Part shown: positions 27,229-34,437 of the stretch, piece after piece
Layout: the number at the start of each line of letters is the position of its first letter
Numbering within the stretch: position 1 is the first letter of the stretch
Assembly (NCBI RefSeq): GCF_019956415.1
Contig: NZ_JAHBDK010000025.1
Span: forward strand, 1-64,000
Length of the DNA stretch: 64,000 nucleotides
DNA from: Pseudomonas sp. GL-B-19
Lineage (GTDB): Bacteria > Pseudomonadota > Gammaproteobacteria > Pseudomonadales > Pseudomonadaceae
Direction: 5' to 3'
Translations under genes and position numbers: made by a program
The notes under the pieces: model-generated
What the model was told of the DNA's origin: nothing
The model's database searches: none
The model's input: only the letters and a program-made list of their open reading frames with translations

Positions 27229-27243
27229 GCAAGGGCTGTGCCC
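27229..27243 (-). promoter_or_regulatory. Sigma-54 promoter of the urt/ure operon
   Basis: Read on the minus strand, GGGCACAGCCCTTGCAAAA matches the -24/-12 consensus (TGGCAC, five bases, TTGC). The GG at 27242-27241 and the GC at 27230-27229 are exactly ten bases apart. Transcription would begin near 27217, about 54 bases before urtA. Possible NtrC half-sites (GCACCA at 27299, TGGTGC at 27327, GGGTGC at 27337) lie 80-120 bases upstream, a normal enhancer distance, but they do not form a clean palindrome. Confidence 0.72.
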
Positions 27244-27429
27244 GGTTGGCAAAAGTCGTGGAAATGACGGGTTAGAGCGGTTGTGCGGTTTGGGCAGCGC
27301 ACCATGAAAGGACGAGGTCGGCGCGGTGGTGCGAGAGGGTGCGCTACATTGGGGCGCAGACCTTGCAGACAACACTGATCAAATGTGGGAGTGCGTCGAG
27401 TGCAGGATTTGTGGGCGATGATAAACCCC

Positions 27430-27519
27430 TGTAGGAGTGAGCCTGCTCGCGATAGCGGTATGTCAGGCAAAGTGATGCTGAATGTGCTGCCGTCTTCGCG
27501 AGCAGGCTCGCTCCCACAT
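27430..27519. repeat. REP pair, hybrid left arm
   Basis: Inverted doublet upstream of the urt promoter and next to the DUF6124 stop. The left arm begins like one REP family (GTAGGAG) but continues like the other (TGAGCCTGCTCGCGAT). The right arm is a standard GGGAGCGAGCCTGCTCGCG copy in reverse. It ends 15 bases from the DUF6124 stop codon and is followed by a run of seven T on the plus strand. Confidence 0.82.
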
Positions 27520-27534
27520 TTTTTTGCAGTGTTT

Positions 27535-27906
27535 CTAGGTGGGGACGACGTTATCCACCGCGCGGTTCACGGCCAGTTCCGCGAGCATGATGACCTGTTG
27601 AATCGCCATCGCCTTATGGCGTTGCGGGCCTATCAACTCGGTGGCGAAATCGCTGGCCAGGACACTGGCTGATGCCAAGGATTCACAGGCATTGACCAAC
27701 AGGCTTTCGGTGTCGTTGTTTGGGGCGATCATGAACATGGTGCTGGGGCGGCGGGGTTTTTCGGTGTATTGGGCCGGGGGATCGAGGTAGTAGTCGAGGG
27801 CGCGTTTGATGGCGTCGCGATCCCTTAGCAGGTCTTCGTTGTGAGATGTTTCGGGATCGGAGGTGGTGGTGTCGATAGGTGGGTCTGGAACAATCTTCTT
27901 ATTCAT
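27535..27906 (-). CDS. DUF6124-family small protein
   Basis: A 123-residue protein. The N-terminal half is polar and probably disordered. The C-terminal part has the pattern FMIAPNNDTESLLVNACESLASASVLASDFATEL followed by QQVIMLAELAVNRAVD, which I recognise as the DUF6124 (formerly grouped with DUF3077-like) family abundant in Pseudomonas. No function is established. The last 60 residues are amphipathic helices. There is no good ribosome-binding site before the ATG. A structured leader and a 60-codon open frame ending 29 bases upstream suggest control at the RNA level. Confidence 0.7.
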   Translation of the reverse strand: MNKKIVPDPPIDTTTSDPETSHNEDLLRDRDAIKRALDYYLDPPAQYTEKPRRPSTMFMIAPNNDTESLLVNACESLASASVLASDFATELIGPQRHKAMAIQQVIMLAELAVNRAVDNVVPT

Positions 27907-27962
27907 CTTGGGGTCTACTCAATTGAGGCCACCACTTAATCGTTCTCACACGATGAAGGGGT

Positions 27963-28036
27963 GGCAGCTATGTGCGGAGTGAGAAACCGGTGACCCCAAA
28001 TCCGGCCGGACCGAAGTCCGCCCGCACACAGCCGCC
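27963..28036 (-). ncRNA. Structured leader upstream of the DUF6124 gene (candidate)
   Basis: In the minus-strand RNA, positions 28036-28022 (GGCGGCUGUGUGCGG) pair with 27977-27963 (CCGCACAUAGCUGCC) over 15 positions, the only departures from Watson-Crick being two G-U pairs. Inside is a second hairpin, CGGAC-UUCG-GUCCG, with the very stable UUCG tetraloop (28020-28007). The element starts about 60 bases before the DUF6124 ATG. An open frame of 60 codons (28118-27936) runs through it, but its composition looks like structured RNA rather than protein. Whether it is a cis-regulator or a separate RNA is unknown. Confidence 0.45.
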
Positions 28037-28252
28037 ATAGACATTGCTGGCAGCGGATAAGCTGGCGGCAATTATGGTGGTACTGATGTTGGATTAACAG
28101 GGGCTGCCGGGTTCTCACGCCCGATCACTGATGTGCAGTGACAGCCACAGACTAGACAGCCCGCGTCCGACGAACAACCTGAAAAAGTCGTGGGAAACGT
28201 CCGGTCATTTCACATCCAGATAAACACACATAAACAACCCCAGAATCACAAT

Positions 28253-28614
28253 CCCTGTAGGAGCTGGCTTGCCAGCGAAAGCGGTATATCAGGCACATCG
28301 ATGCTGTATGTGCCGCCGTCTTCGCTGGCAAGCCAGCTCCTACAGTTGATCTGTGTCGGACACTGAGTCTGTGAGCGACGATACCCCCCCTGTAGGAGCT
28401 GGCTTGCCAGCGAAAGCGGTGGGTCAGTCACATCAATGCTGGATGTGTCGCCGTCTTCGCTGGCAAGCCAGCTCCTACAGTTGATCTGTGTCGGACACTG
28501 AGTCTGTGAGCGACGATACCCCCCTGTAGGAGCTGGCTTGCCAGCGAAAGCGGTGGGGCAGTCACATCAATGCTGGATGTGTCGCCGTCTTCGCTGGCAA
28601 GCCAGCTCCTACAT
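28253..28614. repeat. Tandem array of three REP doublets (period 134-135)
   Basis: Three REP doublets of the GGAGCTGGCTTGCCAGC family at about 28253-28345, 28389-28480 and 28523-28614, separated by two nearly identical 43-base spacers (beginning TTGATCTGTGTCGGACACTG). Units 2 and 3 are almost identical over a whole period, so the array grew by tandem duplication of a doublet plus spacer. It ends three bases before the PepSY gene stop codon. The rest of 28119-28252 contains no recognisable gene. Confidence 0.93.
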
Positions 28615-28616
28615 GG

Positions 28617-29996
28617 TCACAAAGATGAGGCCGATTCAGTCTGTCGGCTGAAACGCGACAACAGCACGCGATCCAGCACCCAGACCACCACCAAGGATGC
28701 GCCCACCAGCGGAAACATCACCGCCAGGGCGAACATGATGACCATCGCGGTTTTCCATTTCGGCAGGTCGTGGCGTAGCGGCGGCACACCGAATTTGCCC
28801 TGTGGCCGACGCTTCCACCAGATCACCACGCCGCTGACGGCGCTGAGCAGGATCATCAGGCAGATCAGCAACACGATGATCTGATTGAACACACCGAACA
28901 TCTTGCCTTCGTGCAGCATCACGCCGATTTCCGTGGCGCGGGCGACGGTGCCGTATTGCTCGTAACGCACATCGGCGAGGACGTCGCCGGTGTATTGATC
29001 GACGTGCAGTGTGGCGTCGTTGCGCGGGTCGTCGGCGAACACGGCGATGGTGAACACGCCGGTGGCGGTTTTCGGGAAGGTGATGCTGTAACCCGGCTCG
29101 ACCTTGCGTTGTACGGCGATGTTCTGCACGTCTTGCAGGCTGATGGTCGGCGCGGCCGGGCCGGCCTGTGCGCCGTCGTGGGTCATGTGTTCGGCGTGGT
29201 CGCCGGACATCGGCATCGGCGTGTTTTCCATGGCCCAAGGCACGGTCTGGCGAGTGGCGGTGTTGAGGCTGCGGGCCTCGACATCGGATTTGGGCACGTT
29301 GTCCCACATGGCGGCCGGGAACACGTTCCAGACGCCTGCGTATTTCTCACCCCAGAAACCAGTCCAGGTCATGCCGCTGAGCAACATCACCAACAGCAGC
29401 GATGCGCCCCAGAACCCGGTCACGGCGTGCAGGTCACGCCACAACACGCGACCGCGACTGGTCAGGCGCGGCCACAAAATGCCCGCCGCCTGGCCGCGTG
29501 GCCACCACAGGAACACCCCGGACACCACCAGGACGACGCCCCAACCGGCGGCCATTTCGATCAGCCGATCGCCCACGGTGCCGATCATCAGCTCGCCGTG
29601 AATGGCTCGCGCGATGGCTTGCAGATTCATCTTGGCGTCTTGCTCGCCGAGGATGTCGCCTTGGTAGGGATCAATGAACACGTTCAGCTCGGTGCCGGCA
29701 TTGACCACGACAAATTGCGCGCTGCGCTCGGCGTTAACCGGTGGCAGGTACTGCTTGATGGTGGCTTGTGGATACGCTTCTTTCACCCGCGTGAGCAAGT
29801 CGTCGGCGGGCACGGTGTGGTGGCCGGCAGGGACGTTCAGCAGGCTGCCGTACATCAACGGATCGAGTTGCGGTTTGAACAGGTAAATGATGCCGGTCAG
29901 GGCCAGCATCACCATGAAGGGCGCCACGAACAGACCGGCATAGAAATGCCAGCGCCAGGCCAGATTGTAGAAGTTTGGTTTGGGCTGTTTCATCAC
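28617..29996 (-). CDS. PepSY-associated membrane protein (possible metal/flavin reductase)
   Basis: A 459-residue inner-membrane protein of the PepSY_TM family with four hydrophobic segments: residues about 15-42, 165-187, 212-235, and a pair near the C-terminus (about 375-445). A long periplasmic loop contains a PepSY domain (LLTRVKEAYPQATIKQY). A second large loop near residues 235-345 is rich in His and Met (PMPMSGDHAEHMTHDG), which fits metal contact. Family members next to TonB receptors are thought to reduce metal-siderophores or metals at the membrane. It follows the copper receptor gene after 114 bases, so a role in copper handling is likely but not proven. Confidence 0.8.
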   Translation of the reverse strand: MMKQPKPNFYNLAWRWHFYAGLFVAPFMVMLALTGIIYLFKPQLDPLMYGSLLNVPAGHHTVPADDLLTRVKEAYPQATIKQYLPPVNAERSAQFVVVNAGTELNVFIDPYQGDILGEQDAKMNLQAIARAIHGELMIGTVGDRLIEMAAGWGVVLVVSGVFLWWPRGQAAGILWPRLTSRGRVLWRDLHAVTGFWGASLLLVMLLSGMTWTGFWGEKYAGVWNVFPAAMWDNVPKSDVEARSLNTATRQTVPWAMENTPMPMSGDHAEHMTHDGAQAGPAAPTISLQDVQNIAVQRKVEPGYSITFPKTATGVFTIAVFADDPRNDATLHVDQYTGDVLADVRYEQYGTVARATEIGVMLHEGKMFGVFNQIIVLLICLMILLSAVSGVVIWWKRRPQGKFGVPPLRHDLPKWKTAMVIMFALAVMFPLVGASLVVVWVLDRVLLSRFSRQTESASSL

Positions 29997-30056
29997 GTGT
30001 GCTCCGCTTTTGGCATGGATCTTTTAGTTGTTTGTTGGCGGTTGCTTTGCAACCGA

Positions 30057-30104
30057 TCGCGAGCAGGCTCGCTCCCACATGGACAGTGGTGTACCTGCTC
30101 GCGA
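30057..30104. repeat. Short degenerate REP pair
   Basis: TCGCGAGCAGGCTCGCTCCCAC followed closely by a truncated inverse arm (ACCTGCTCGCGAAG), between oprC and the PepSY gene. The right arm lacks its GGGAGCG half. Confidence 0.7.
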
Positions 30105-30110
30105 AGCTTT

Positions 30111-32228
30111 TTAGAAACTCATGTCAACCTTGGTCCAGAGCGTTCGCCCCGGTTCTTTAATGGCCTGCGGGTTTTGGGCCGGGTAGCCAAAACCGGCGTT
30201 GCCGGCCAGGTTCAAGTGCTCGGCGTAGGCCTTGCCGAACAGGTTGTCGACGCCGGTGCTGACCCTCCAGTGCTGGTTGATCCGGTAGGCACCGTTGAGC
30301 GAGAACACGCCAAAGCCCGGGGTCTTGTCGAAGTCTTTGCCGACGACGTTGCCCTTGTTCAGGTCGATGCGGTTTTGCGCGGCGACTACCCGCCACAGCG
30401 CCCCTGCACTCCAGTTGTCTTCGCTGTAGGTGAGGCCGAAACGCGCGTCCAGTGGCGGCATTTGTGGCAGTGGGTTGCCGTCGCTGCTGTTCTTGCCCCA
30501 GGCGTAGGCCAGGGTCGCGTCGGCTTTCCAGTTGTTGGTCAACCGGTAGGCCGCACCGAGTTCGCCGCCCATGATGCGGGCGTCGATGTTTTTTGCCTGG
30601 GAGAGAGTTCCCGTCGGGGTCGGGATGTAGTTGAACAGGATGTAGTCGTGCACTTTCCCGACGTAACCCGCGACCCAGGCATCAAGGTCTTCGGTTCTGT
30701 ATTGCAGGCCGAAGTCGAGCTGGGTGGTTTTCTCAGGCTTGATCGAATCGAAGGCATTCACCGAACCGACGGGGCCGCTCTTGGGTGAAAACAGCTCCCA
30801 GTAATCCGGGAATCGTTCGGTGTGACCGAGGCCTGCGTACAGGGTGGTCGGGCTGTCCGCAAGGTCATGCTCATAACGGGCGAAGCCGCTCGGCAGGGTG
30901 TCGGTGCGGGTATCGTCGGCGGTCGGGTTGGGGCGTTTCGTCATCCCTGAACCGATGGTTTGCCGGTAGTCCTTGGCCGAGGCGCGGTCCAGACGCGCGC
31001 CGGTAATCAGCCTGTCCTGGTCGGCGGCGTACCAGGTCAGTTCGCTGAAGACACCGTAGTTGTGGAAGTCGGCGTCCTCGGTGTACGGCAGGTCCTTGTA
31101 GGTATTGATGCCCGCACTGCCGCGCTGGCGGTGTTCGCTGGTTTGCACGTCGATACCGCTGATCAGCTGCACGACGCCCCAGCGCCAGGTGCCTTTGACC
31201 CTGCCGCCGACGGTTCGACGGTCGACATTCGACGCCCTCGGGCCGGACATCATCCCGGTGCCGGACGGCGTGCGCAGGGTGTAGTTGTCCATCACGTGGT
31301 CGGCGTAGTTGTAGTAAATCTGGCCTTCGATCTTATCCAGCACGTCGCCGACGTTCGATTTTTCGAAGCGCAGACCCAGGCTTTCGCGCAGGAACTGCGA
31401 GCCGTCCATGCCACGCCCGGCGTAACGCGCTTCACCATCGCTTTTGCCAGCGGTCAGCTCTAGCAGGGTGTCGGCGTCCGGGGTCCAGCCGAGTGCGACG
31501 TCACCGTTCCACTTGTCGTAGCGCGAGGGCACGGTGTCGTTGTTGCCATCCCGGTAATCGTCGGCGTGTGCAGTGTTGCCGATCACTCGCACGTAGCCCA
31601 GCGACCCGCCGGCCGCGGCGTCCACCAGTTTGTCGAAGCGGCCGTTGGAGCCTGCCAGCACGCTGGCATTCACCCGGGTGCCGAGTTCACCGAAGCTTTC
31701 TGGCTCACGGTCGAAGAGGATCGTCCCGGCGGACGCACCCGGTCCCCACAGTACAGTTTGCGGGCCTTTGATCACGGTGAGTTTGTCGTAGGTTTCCGGC
31801 GAGATGTACGAGGTTGGCGCGTCCATCCGGCCAGGGCAGGCGCCCAGTAATTGGCCGCCGTTGGTGAGGATGTTCATCCGCGAGCCGAACATGCCGCGCA
31901 GCACCGGGTCGCCGTTGGTGCCGCCGTTGCGCACGAGGGCGAAGCCGGGGATGGTTTTCAAGTAATCGCCGCCGTCGCTGGCCGGCACCGGTTGGCGCGG
32001 GTCCTTGGGGTTGGTGACGATGGTCAGCGGAGAGCTGGGGGCGATCGCGGTGATCACCGTCGGGCTCAGCTCTTCGTTGTGGCCGGCGTGTTCATCGGCC
32101 AGCGCCATCGGTGTCAGTAGAACGCCACACAGGAATGCGGTGGCGTGCCTGAATCGAACACCGGGTTCGTTCAGGGTTAAAGAAGCTTGGGCAGGGCGCA
32201 AGCGTGAGTCAGCAGAAAACCTGGACAT
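30111..32228 (-). CDS. oprC: TonB-dependent copper receptor OprC
   Basis: A 705-residue outer-membrane receptor: signal peptide (hydrophobic ATAFLCGVLLTPMALA, residues about 30-45), a plug domain (DYLKTIPGFALVRNGGTNGDPVLRG-type region), then a 22-strand barrel ending in MSF with the C-terminal aromatic residue. Copper ligands known from P. aeruginosa OprC (C143, M147, H323, M325) are matched by C131-PGR-M135 and H311-V-M313, all with the same offset of 12. It imports copper across the outer membrane using TonB energy. I chose ATG 32228 (MSRFS, with GGAA upstream); the frame is open further, through a REP doublet. It is downstream of DUF2946 and PCu(A)C genes. Confidence 0.95.
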   Translation of the reverse strand: MSRFSADSRLRPAQASLTLNEPGVRFRHATAFLCGVLLTPMALADEHAGHNEELSPTVITAIAPSSPLTIVTNPKDPRQPVPASDGGDYLKTIPGFALVRNGGTNGDPVLRGMFGSRMNILTNGGQLLGACPGRMDAPTSYISPETYDKLTVIKGPQTVLWGPGASAGTILFDREPESFGELGTRVNASVLAGSNGRFDKLVDAAAGGSLGYVRVIGNTAHADDYRDGNNDTVPSRYDKWNGDVALGWTPDADTLLELTAGKSDGEARYAGRGMDGSQFLRESLGLRFEKSNVGDVLDKIEGQIYYNYADHVMDNYTLRTPSGTGMMSGPRASNVDRRTVGGRVKGTWRWGVVQLISGIDVQTSEHRQRGSAGINTYKDLPYTEDADFHNYGVFSELTWYAADQDRLITGARLDRASAKDYRQTIGSGMTKRPNPTADDTRTDTLPSGFARYEHDLADSPTTLYAGLGHTERFPDYWELFSPKSGPVGSVNAFDSIKPEKTTQLDFGLQYRTEDLDAWVAGYVGKVHDYILFNYIPTPTGTLSQAKNIDARIMGGELGAAYRLTNNWKADATLAYAWGKNSSDGNPLPQMPPLDARFGLTYSEDNWSAGALWRVVAAQNRIDLNKGNVVGKDFDKTPGFGVFSLNGAYRINQHWRVSTGVDNLFGKAYAEHLNLAGNAGFGYPAQNPQAIKEPGRTLWTKVDMSF

Positions 32229-32283
32229 GACAATTTCCATCGAACGGCATAAACGACACGGCCGGCAGCCGAGGCAATATCCT

Positions 32284-32373
32284 TGTGGGAGCGAGCCTGC
32301 TCGCGAAGGCGGTGTGCCAGACGACATCAATGTTGACTGACACTCCCTCTTCGCGAGCGGGCTCGCTCCCACA
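32284..32373. repeat. REP pair upstream of oprC
   Basis: Inverted doublet of the GGGAGCGAGCCTGCTCGCG family. The right arm carries a substitution (GCGAGCGGGCTCGC). It sits between the DUF2946 stop and oprC. Confidence 0.87.
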
Positions 32374-32417
32374 GGTTTGCTTGGCTGGTTTAACCGTGTG
32401 AGATCAGAGGTGGGTGT

Positions 32418-32867
32418 TTACGCAACGATGGGCGGGGCGCGGGTTCGGGCGCCGGGGAAGAAAGGTTGCCGGGCGTGGCCCAGGCGGGGAGACGGGGTAG
32501 TGAATGTGCTGGCGGGCGGGGTGTTGAAGGCTGTGAACGAAACACCGCCGGTCAGCGCCGGGCAGTTGAACAGCAAACTGCAATAGCCGCATTTTTCCCA
32601 GATCGCGTGGTGCGACGGGGTGGGCGGGCAGTGCTCGGCAGCGGGTTGCGCGCCGTGGTCGGCGTGATCCATCGCCGACATGTCCATGCTCATGTCCATC
32701 GACATGTTCATGGTCATTGCAGAGGCGCGTTGATCCATCGGCATCGACTGAGAAATCAGCGGGCCGATAAAGATCATCAACATGGCGAACAGGCTGATCC
32801 AGCTGCCGCGCGTCAGGCTCAATGACTGACGACGTGACGCGGATGACCTGGCGCTAAGCGGGCGCAT
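32418..32867 (-). CDS. DUF2946 protein with Met/His-rich segment
   Basis: A 149-residue protein with one N-terminal membrane/signal segment (WISLFAMLMIFIGPLISQ, residues 23-40). A striking Met/Asp repeat follows (MTMNMSMDMSMDMSAMDHADHG, about 51-72), then the DUF2946 block with CPPTP, HHAIWEKCGYCSLLFNCP, i.e. four conserved cysteines. The methionine-rich stretch resembles periplasmic Cu(I)-binding tracts of copper-resistance proteins. It lies 20 bases downstream of the PCu(A)C gene and upstream of oprC. A copper-binding role is inferred from composition and neighbours; the family itself has no firm function. Confidence 0.8.
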   Translation of the reverse strand: MRPLSARSSASRRQSLSLTRGSWISLFAMLMIFIGPLISQSMPMDQRASAMTMNMSMDMSMDMSAMDHADHGAQPAAEHCPPTPSHHAIWEKCGYCSLLFNCPALTGGVSFTAFNTPPASTFTTPSPRLGHARQPFFPGARTRAPPIVA

Positions 32868-32887
32868 GGCGGCTTCTGCTCAGCGAA

Positions 32888-33367
32888 TTACTGGGTGTGA
32901 ACGTGCATCTGCGTGTCTTGCGGCGGCTTTTTCTGCACGGCGACTTCGACCGTCACATCGCCGGCTTTCTCGAAATGCATCGTCAGCGGGAAGTGTTTGC
33001 CCTCGCTCAGCAGGCTGCGATCTTTCAGCTCCAGCAGCATCACGTGATAGGCCATCGGCGCAAACGTGACGTTGCCGCCGGCGGGAATCTCGACGCTCGG
33101 CACGTGTTGCATTTTCATCATATCGTTCTGCATCACGTGCTCGTGTAACTGGGCCTCGCCCGAAATCGGCGAATCGACACTGAGCAGGCGGTCAGCGGTT
33201 TTGCCGCTGTTGTGAATCACGAAATAGGCGGCAACGGTTGGCGCGTTGGGCGGAAGCTCTTGCGACCACGGGTGAGCGATTTCCAGCTCGCCGACTTTGT
33301 ATTCGTGGGCATTGGCAAAGCAGGCAGGCAGCAGCAACGCAGCCAAAACGATGAGTTTGTTCAACAT
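32888..33367 (-). CDS. Periplasmic copper chaperone PCu(A)C
   Basis: A 159-residue periplasmic protein with a signal peptide (LIVLAALLLPACFANA, residues about 5-20). The PCu(A)C metal site is complete: His, ten residues, Met, 21 residues, His-x-Met, read from HEHVMQNDMMKM and YHVML. A C-terminal histidine-containing tail (QMHVHTQ) may bind a second metal ion. The family hands Cu(I) to cytochrome oxidase CuA sites or stores periplasmic copper. Start ATG 33367. It is the second gene of the copper module, 48 bases after the first DUF2946 gene. Confidence 0.94.
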   Translation of the reverse strand: MLNKLIVLAALLLPACFANAHEYKVGELEIAHPWSQELPPNAPTVAAYFVIHNSGKTADRLLSVDSPISGEAQLHEHVMQNDMMKMQHVPSVEIPAGGNVTFAPMAYHVMLLELKDRSLLSEGKHFPLTMHFEKAGDVTVEVAVQKKPPQDTQMHVHTQ

Positions 33368-33415
33368 GGCAGTTCTCCGGAACGATTCAAAACGCAGGTC
33401 AATTGCGAGAAAGAA

Positions 33416-33814
33416 TCACACCAGAGGGGACGCGCGGGGGTTGAGACTCGGCCATTGCTGGCGCGGTGTGGGGGTGTCGAGTGTGGCGGAGGGCCGGCTT
33501 CGATTGCTCTCGAAGTGCGCGAAATACAGCTGCGGCTCATGTCCCGGCAGTGCCACCAAGGGGGCGGAGCCCGAGCAACACCAGCAATGCTGCATGTTGG
33601 AATGATCATCACCCTGTGGTGCTTTTTGCCCGATATCGCCCAGGGAAATCGCCACCATCTTGGTGCCGCTGGACGTACAGAAACTGCCCCACAGCAATTG
33701 CTCGGCGGGTGATTTCGCCGCCTGCGCCATCGCATTGCTCATCGGCATGGCGAGCATGTTGAACAGCACTGCGAAGCAGGCGATCCAGGCAATTGCAAGC
33801 CGATGTCGGGACAT
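33416..33814 (-). CDS. DUF2946 protein, first gene of the copper module
   Basis: A 132-residue protein with an N-terminal hydrophobic segment (IAWIACFAVLFNMLAMPMSNAMA, residues 8-30), a central LLWGSFCTSSGTKMVAISLGD region, and the DUF2946 cysteine block MQHCWCCSGSAPL. The C-terminal 40 residues are proline- and serine-rich. It lacks the Met repeat of its paralogue two genes downstream. Known DUF2946 genes often sit beside PCu(A)C and TonB copper receptor genes, as here. It probably opens the operon, since an unrelated small gene lies 48 bases upstream in the same direction with its own promoter space. Confidence 0.78.
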   Translation of the reverse strand: MSRHRLAIAWIACFAVLFNMLAMPMSNAMAQAAKSPAEQLLWGSFCTSSGTKMVAISLGDIGQKAPQGDDHSNMQHCWCCSGSAPLVALPGHEPQLYFAHFESNRSRPSATLDTPTPRQQWPSLNPRASPLV

Positions 33815-33862
33815 GGGACAAATCCGTTTGGGTGGGCGATCAAGCGCGGCTATTTAGCCTGA

Positions 33863-34174
33863 TCAGGGCCGATAAGTAAAAAAGCGGCGTGCGGTGTGGT
33901 GTCGCAGTGCCTGAGTTAACAGAAGCAGCATGCTGTGAGCCATTTCCAACTCGCCATTATGAAAGAGTGTAGCGACTTCGATTCGGATTGCCTGAGCAAA
34001 AAGTGGATCACTTTGAATTCGTGCGCGGATGGTGTGTTTGACGTCTCTGAACGCCAAGCGAATGAAACGTCCGTCTCCGGAATCTTCCTCTTCGCTGGCT
34101 TGGAGGTAGTTCCACATATCGGCGGGTGTCTGGAGAAACTCCGCGATATCGAAACGAGAGAATTTTTCAGTCAT
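33863..34174 (-). CDS. Small protein with antidote-like (HigA-type) N-terminus
   Basis: A 103-residue protein. Residues 1-45 (EKFSRFDIAEFLQTPADMWNYLQA, then FIRLAFRDVKHTIRARI) resemble the N-terminal arm of the addiction-module antidote family (typically KFTRWDAADYLKTEEDIALYLEA). The C-terminal helix-turn-helix of that family is not visible; the remainder is an amphipathic helical region (LEMAHSMLLLLTQALRHH). No toxin gene of the RelE/HigB type is adjacent. It may be a derived or decayed antitoxin, or an unrelated protein that kept only the interaction arm. AT-richer codons than its neighbours are seen. Confidence 0.5.
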   Translation of the reverse strand: MTEKFSRFDIAEFLQTPADMWNYLQASEEEDSGDGRFIRLAFRDVKHTIRARIQSDPLFAQAIRIEVATLFHNGELEMAHSMLLLLTQALRHHTARRFFTYRP

Positions 34175-34301
34175 TCGGTACTCCGAGCGCTACATTCATG
34201 GAGCCCGGAAACATAGAGGAAGGGTTACGCCCTTACGAGTCAGCCGATTTGGATAGTGCTGTGTGAGCGGTCCGATAGAAATGTAAGACGTTGCGCAATT
34301 T

Positions 34302-34437
34302 CTGTAGCGGCTGCCGAAGGCTGCGTCCGGCTGCGAAGCAGTCGTAAATCCTGCATCCACGGTTAGCCTGAAAGATCGAGGTGCCTGATTTTACGACTGC
34401 TGCGCAGCCGGACGCAGGCTTCGCCAGCTGCTACAGG
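34302..34437. repeat. Long inverted repeat (third palindromic family) overlapping the cobK stop
   Basis: Arms of about 48 bases (starting TGTAGCGGCTGCCGAAGGC and, inverted, ending CCAGCTGCTACA) separated by about 40 bases. Arms match except for a few substitutions. The sequence differs from the two common REP families in the window. The outer end of the right arm supplies the TAG stop codon of cobK. The remaining bases of 34175-34301 contain no gene. Confidence 0.85.

Noticed and set aside
27936..28118. 60-codon open frame upstream of DUF6124 as a real gene
   Set aside because: The same bases form a strong RNA structure and the peptide has an unusual Cys/Arg/Gly composition; kept as part of the leader, not as a gene.
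28253..28614. Possible CRISPR array (three repeated units)
   Set aside because: The repeats are about 92-base inverted doublets of a genome-wide REP sequence with identical, not unique, spacers. No cas gene is near.
28911..30788. 625-codon open frame on the plus strand opposite the PepSY and oprC genes
   Set aside because: It is antisense to two well-supported genes, has no family motif, and results from the high GC codon pattern.
32229..32372. Longer N-terminus for OprC
   Set aside because: The extension reads through a REP doublet and would precede the signal peptide by more than 45 residues.
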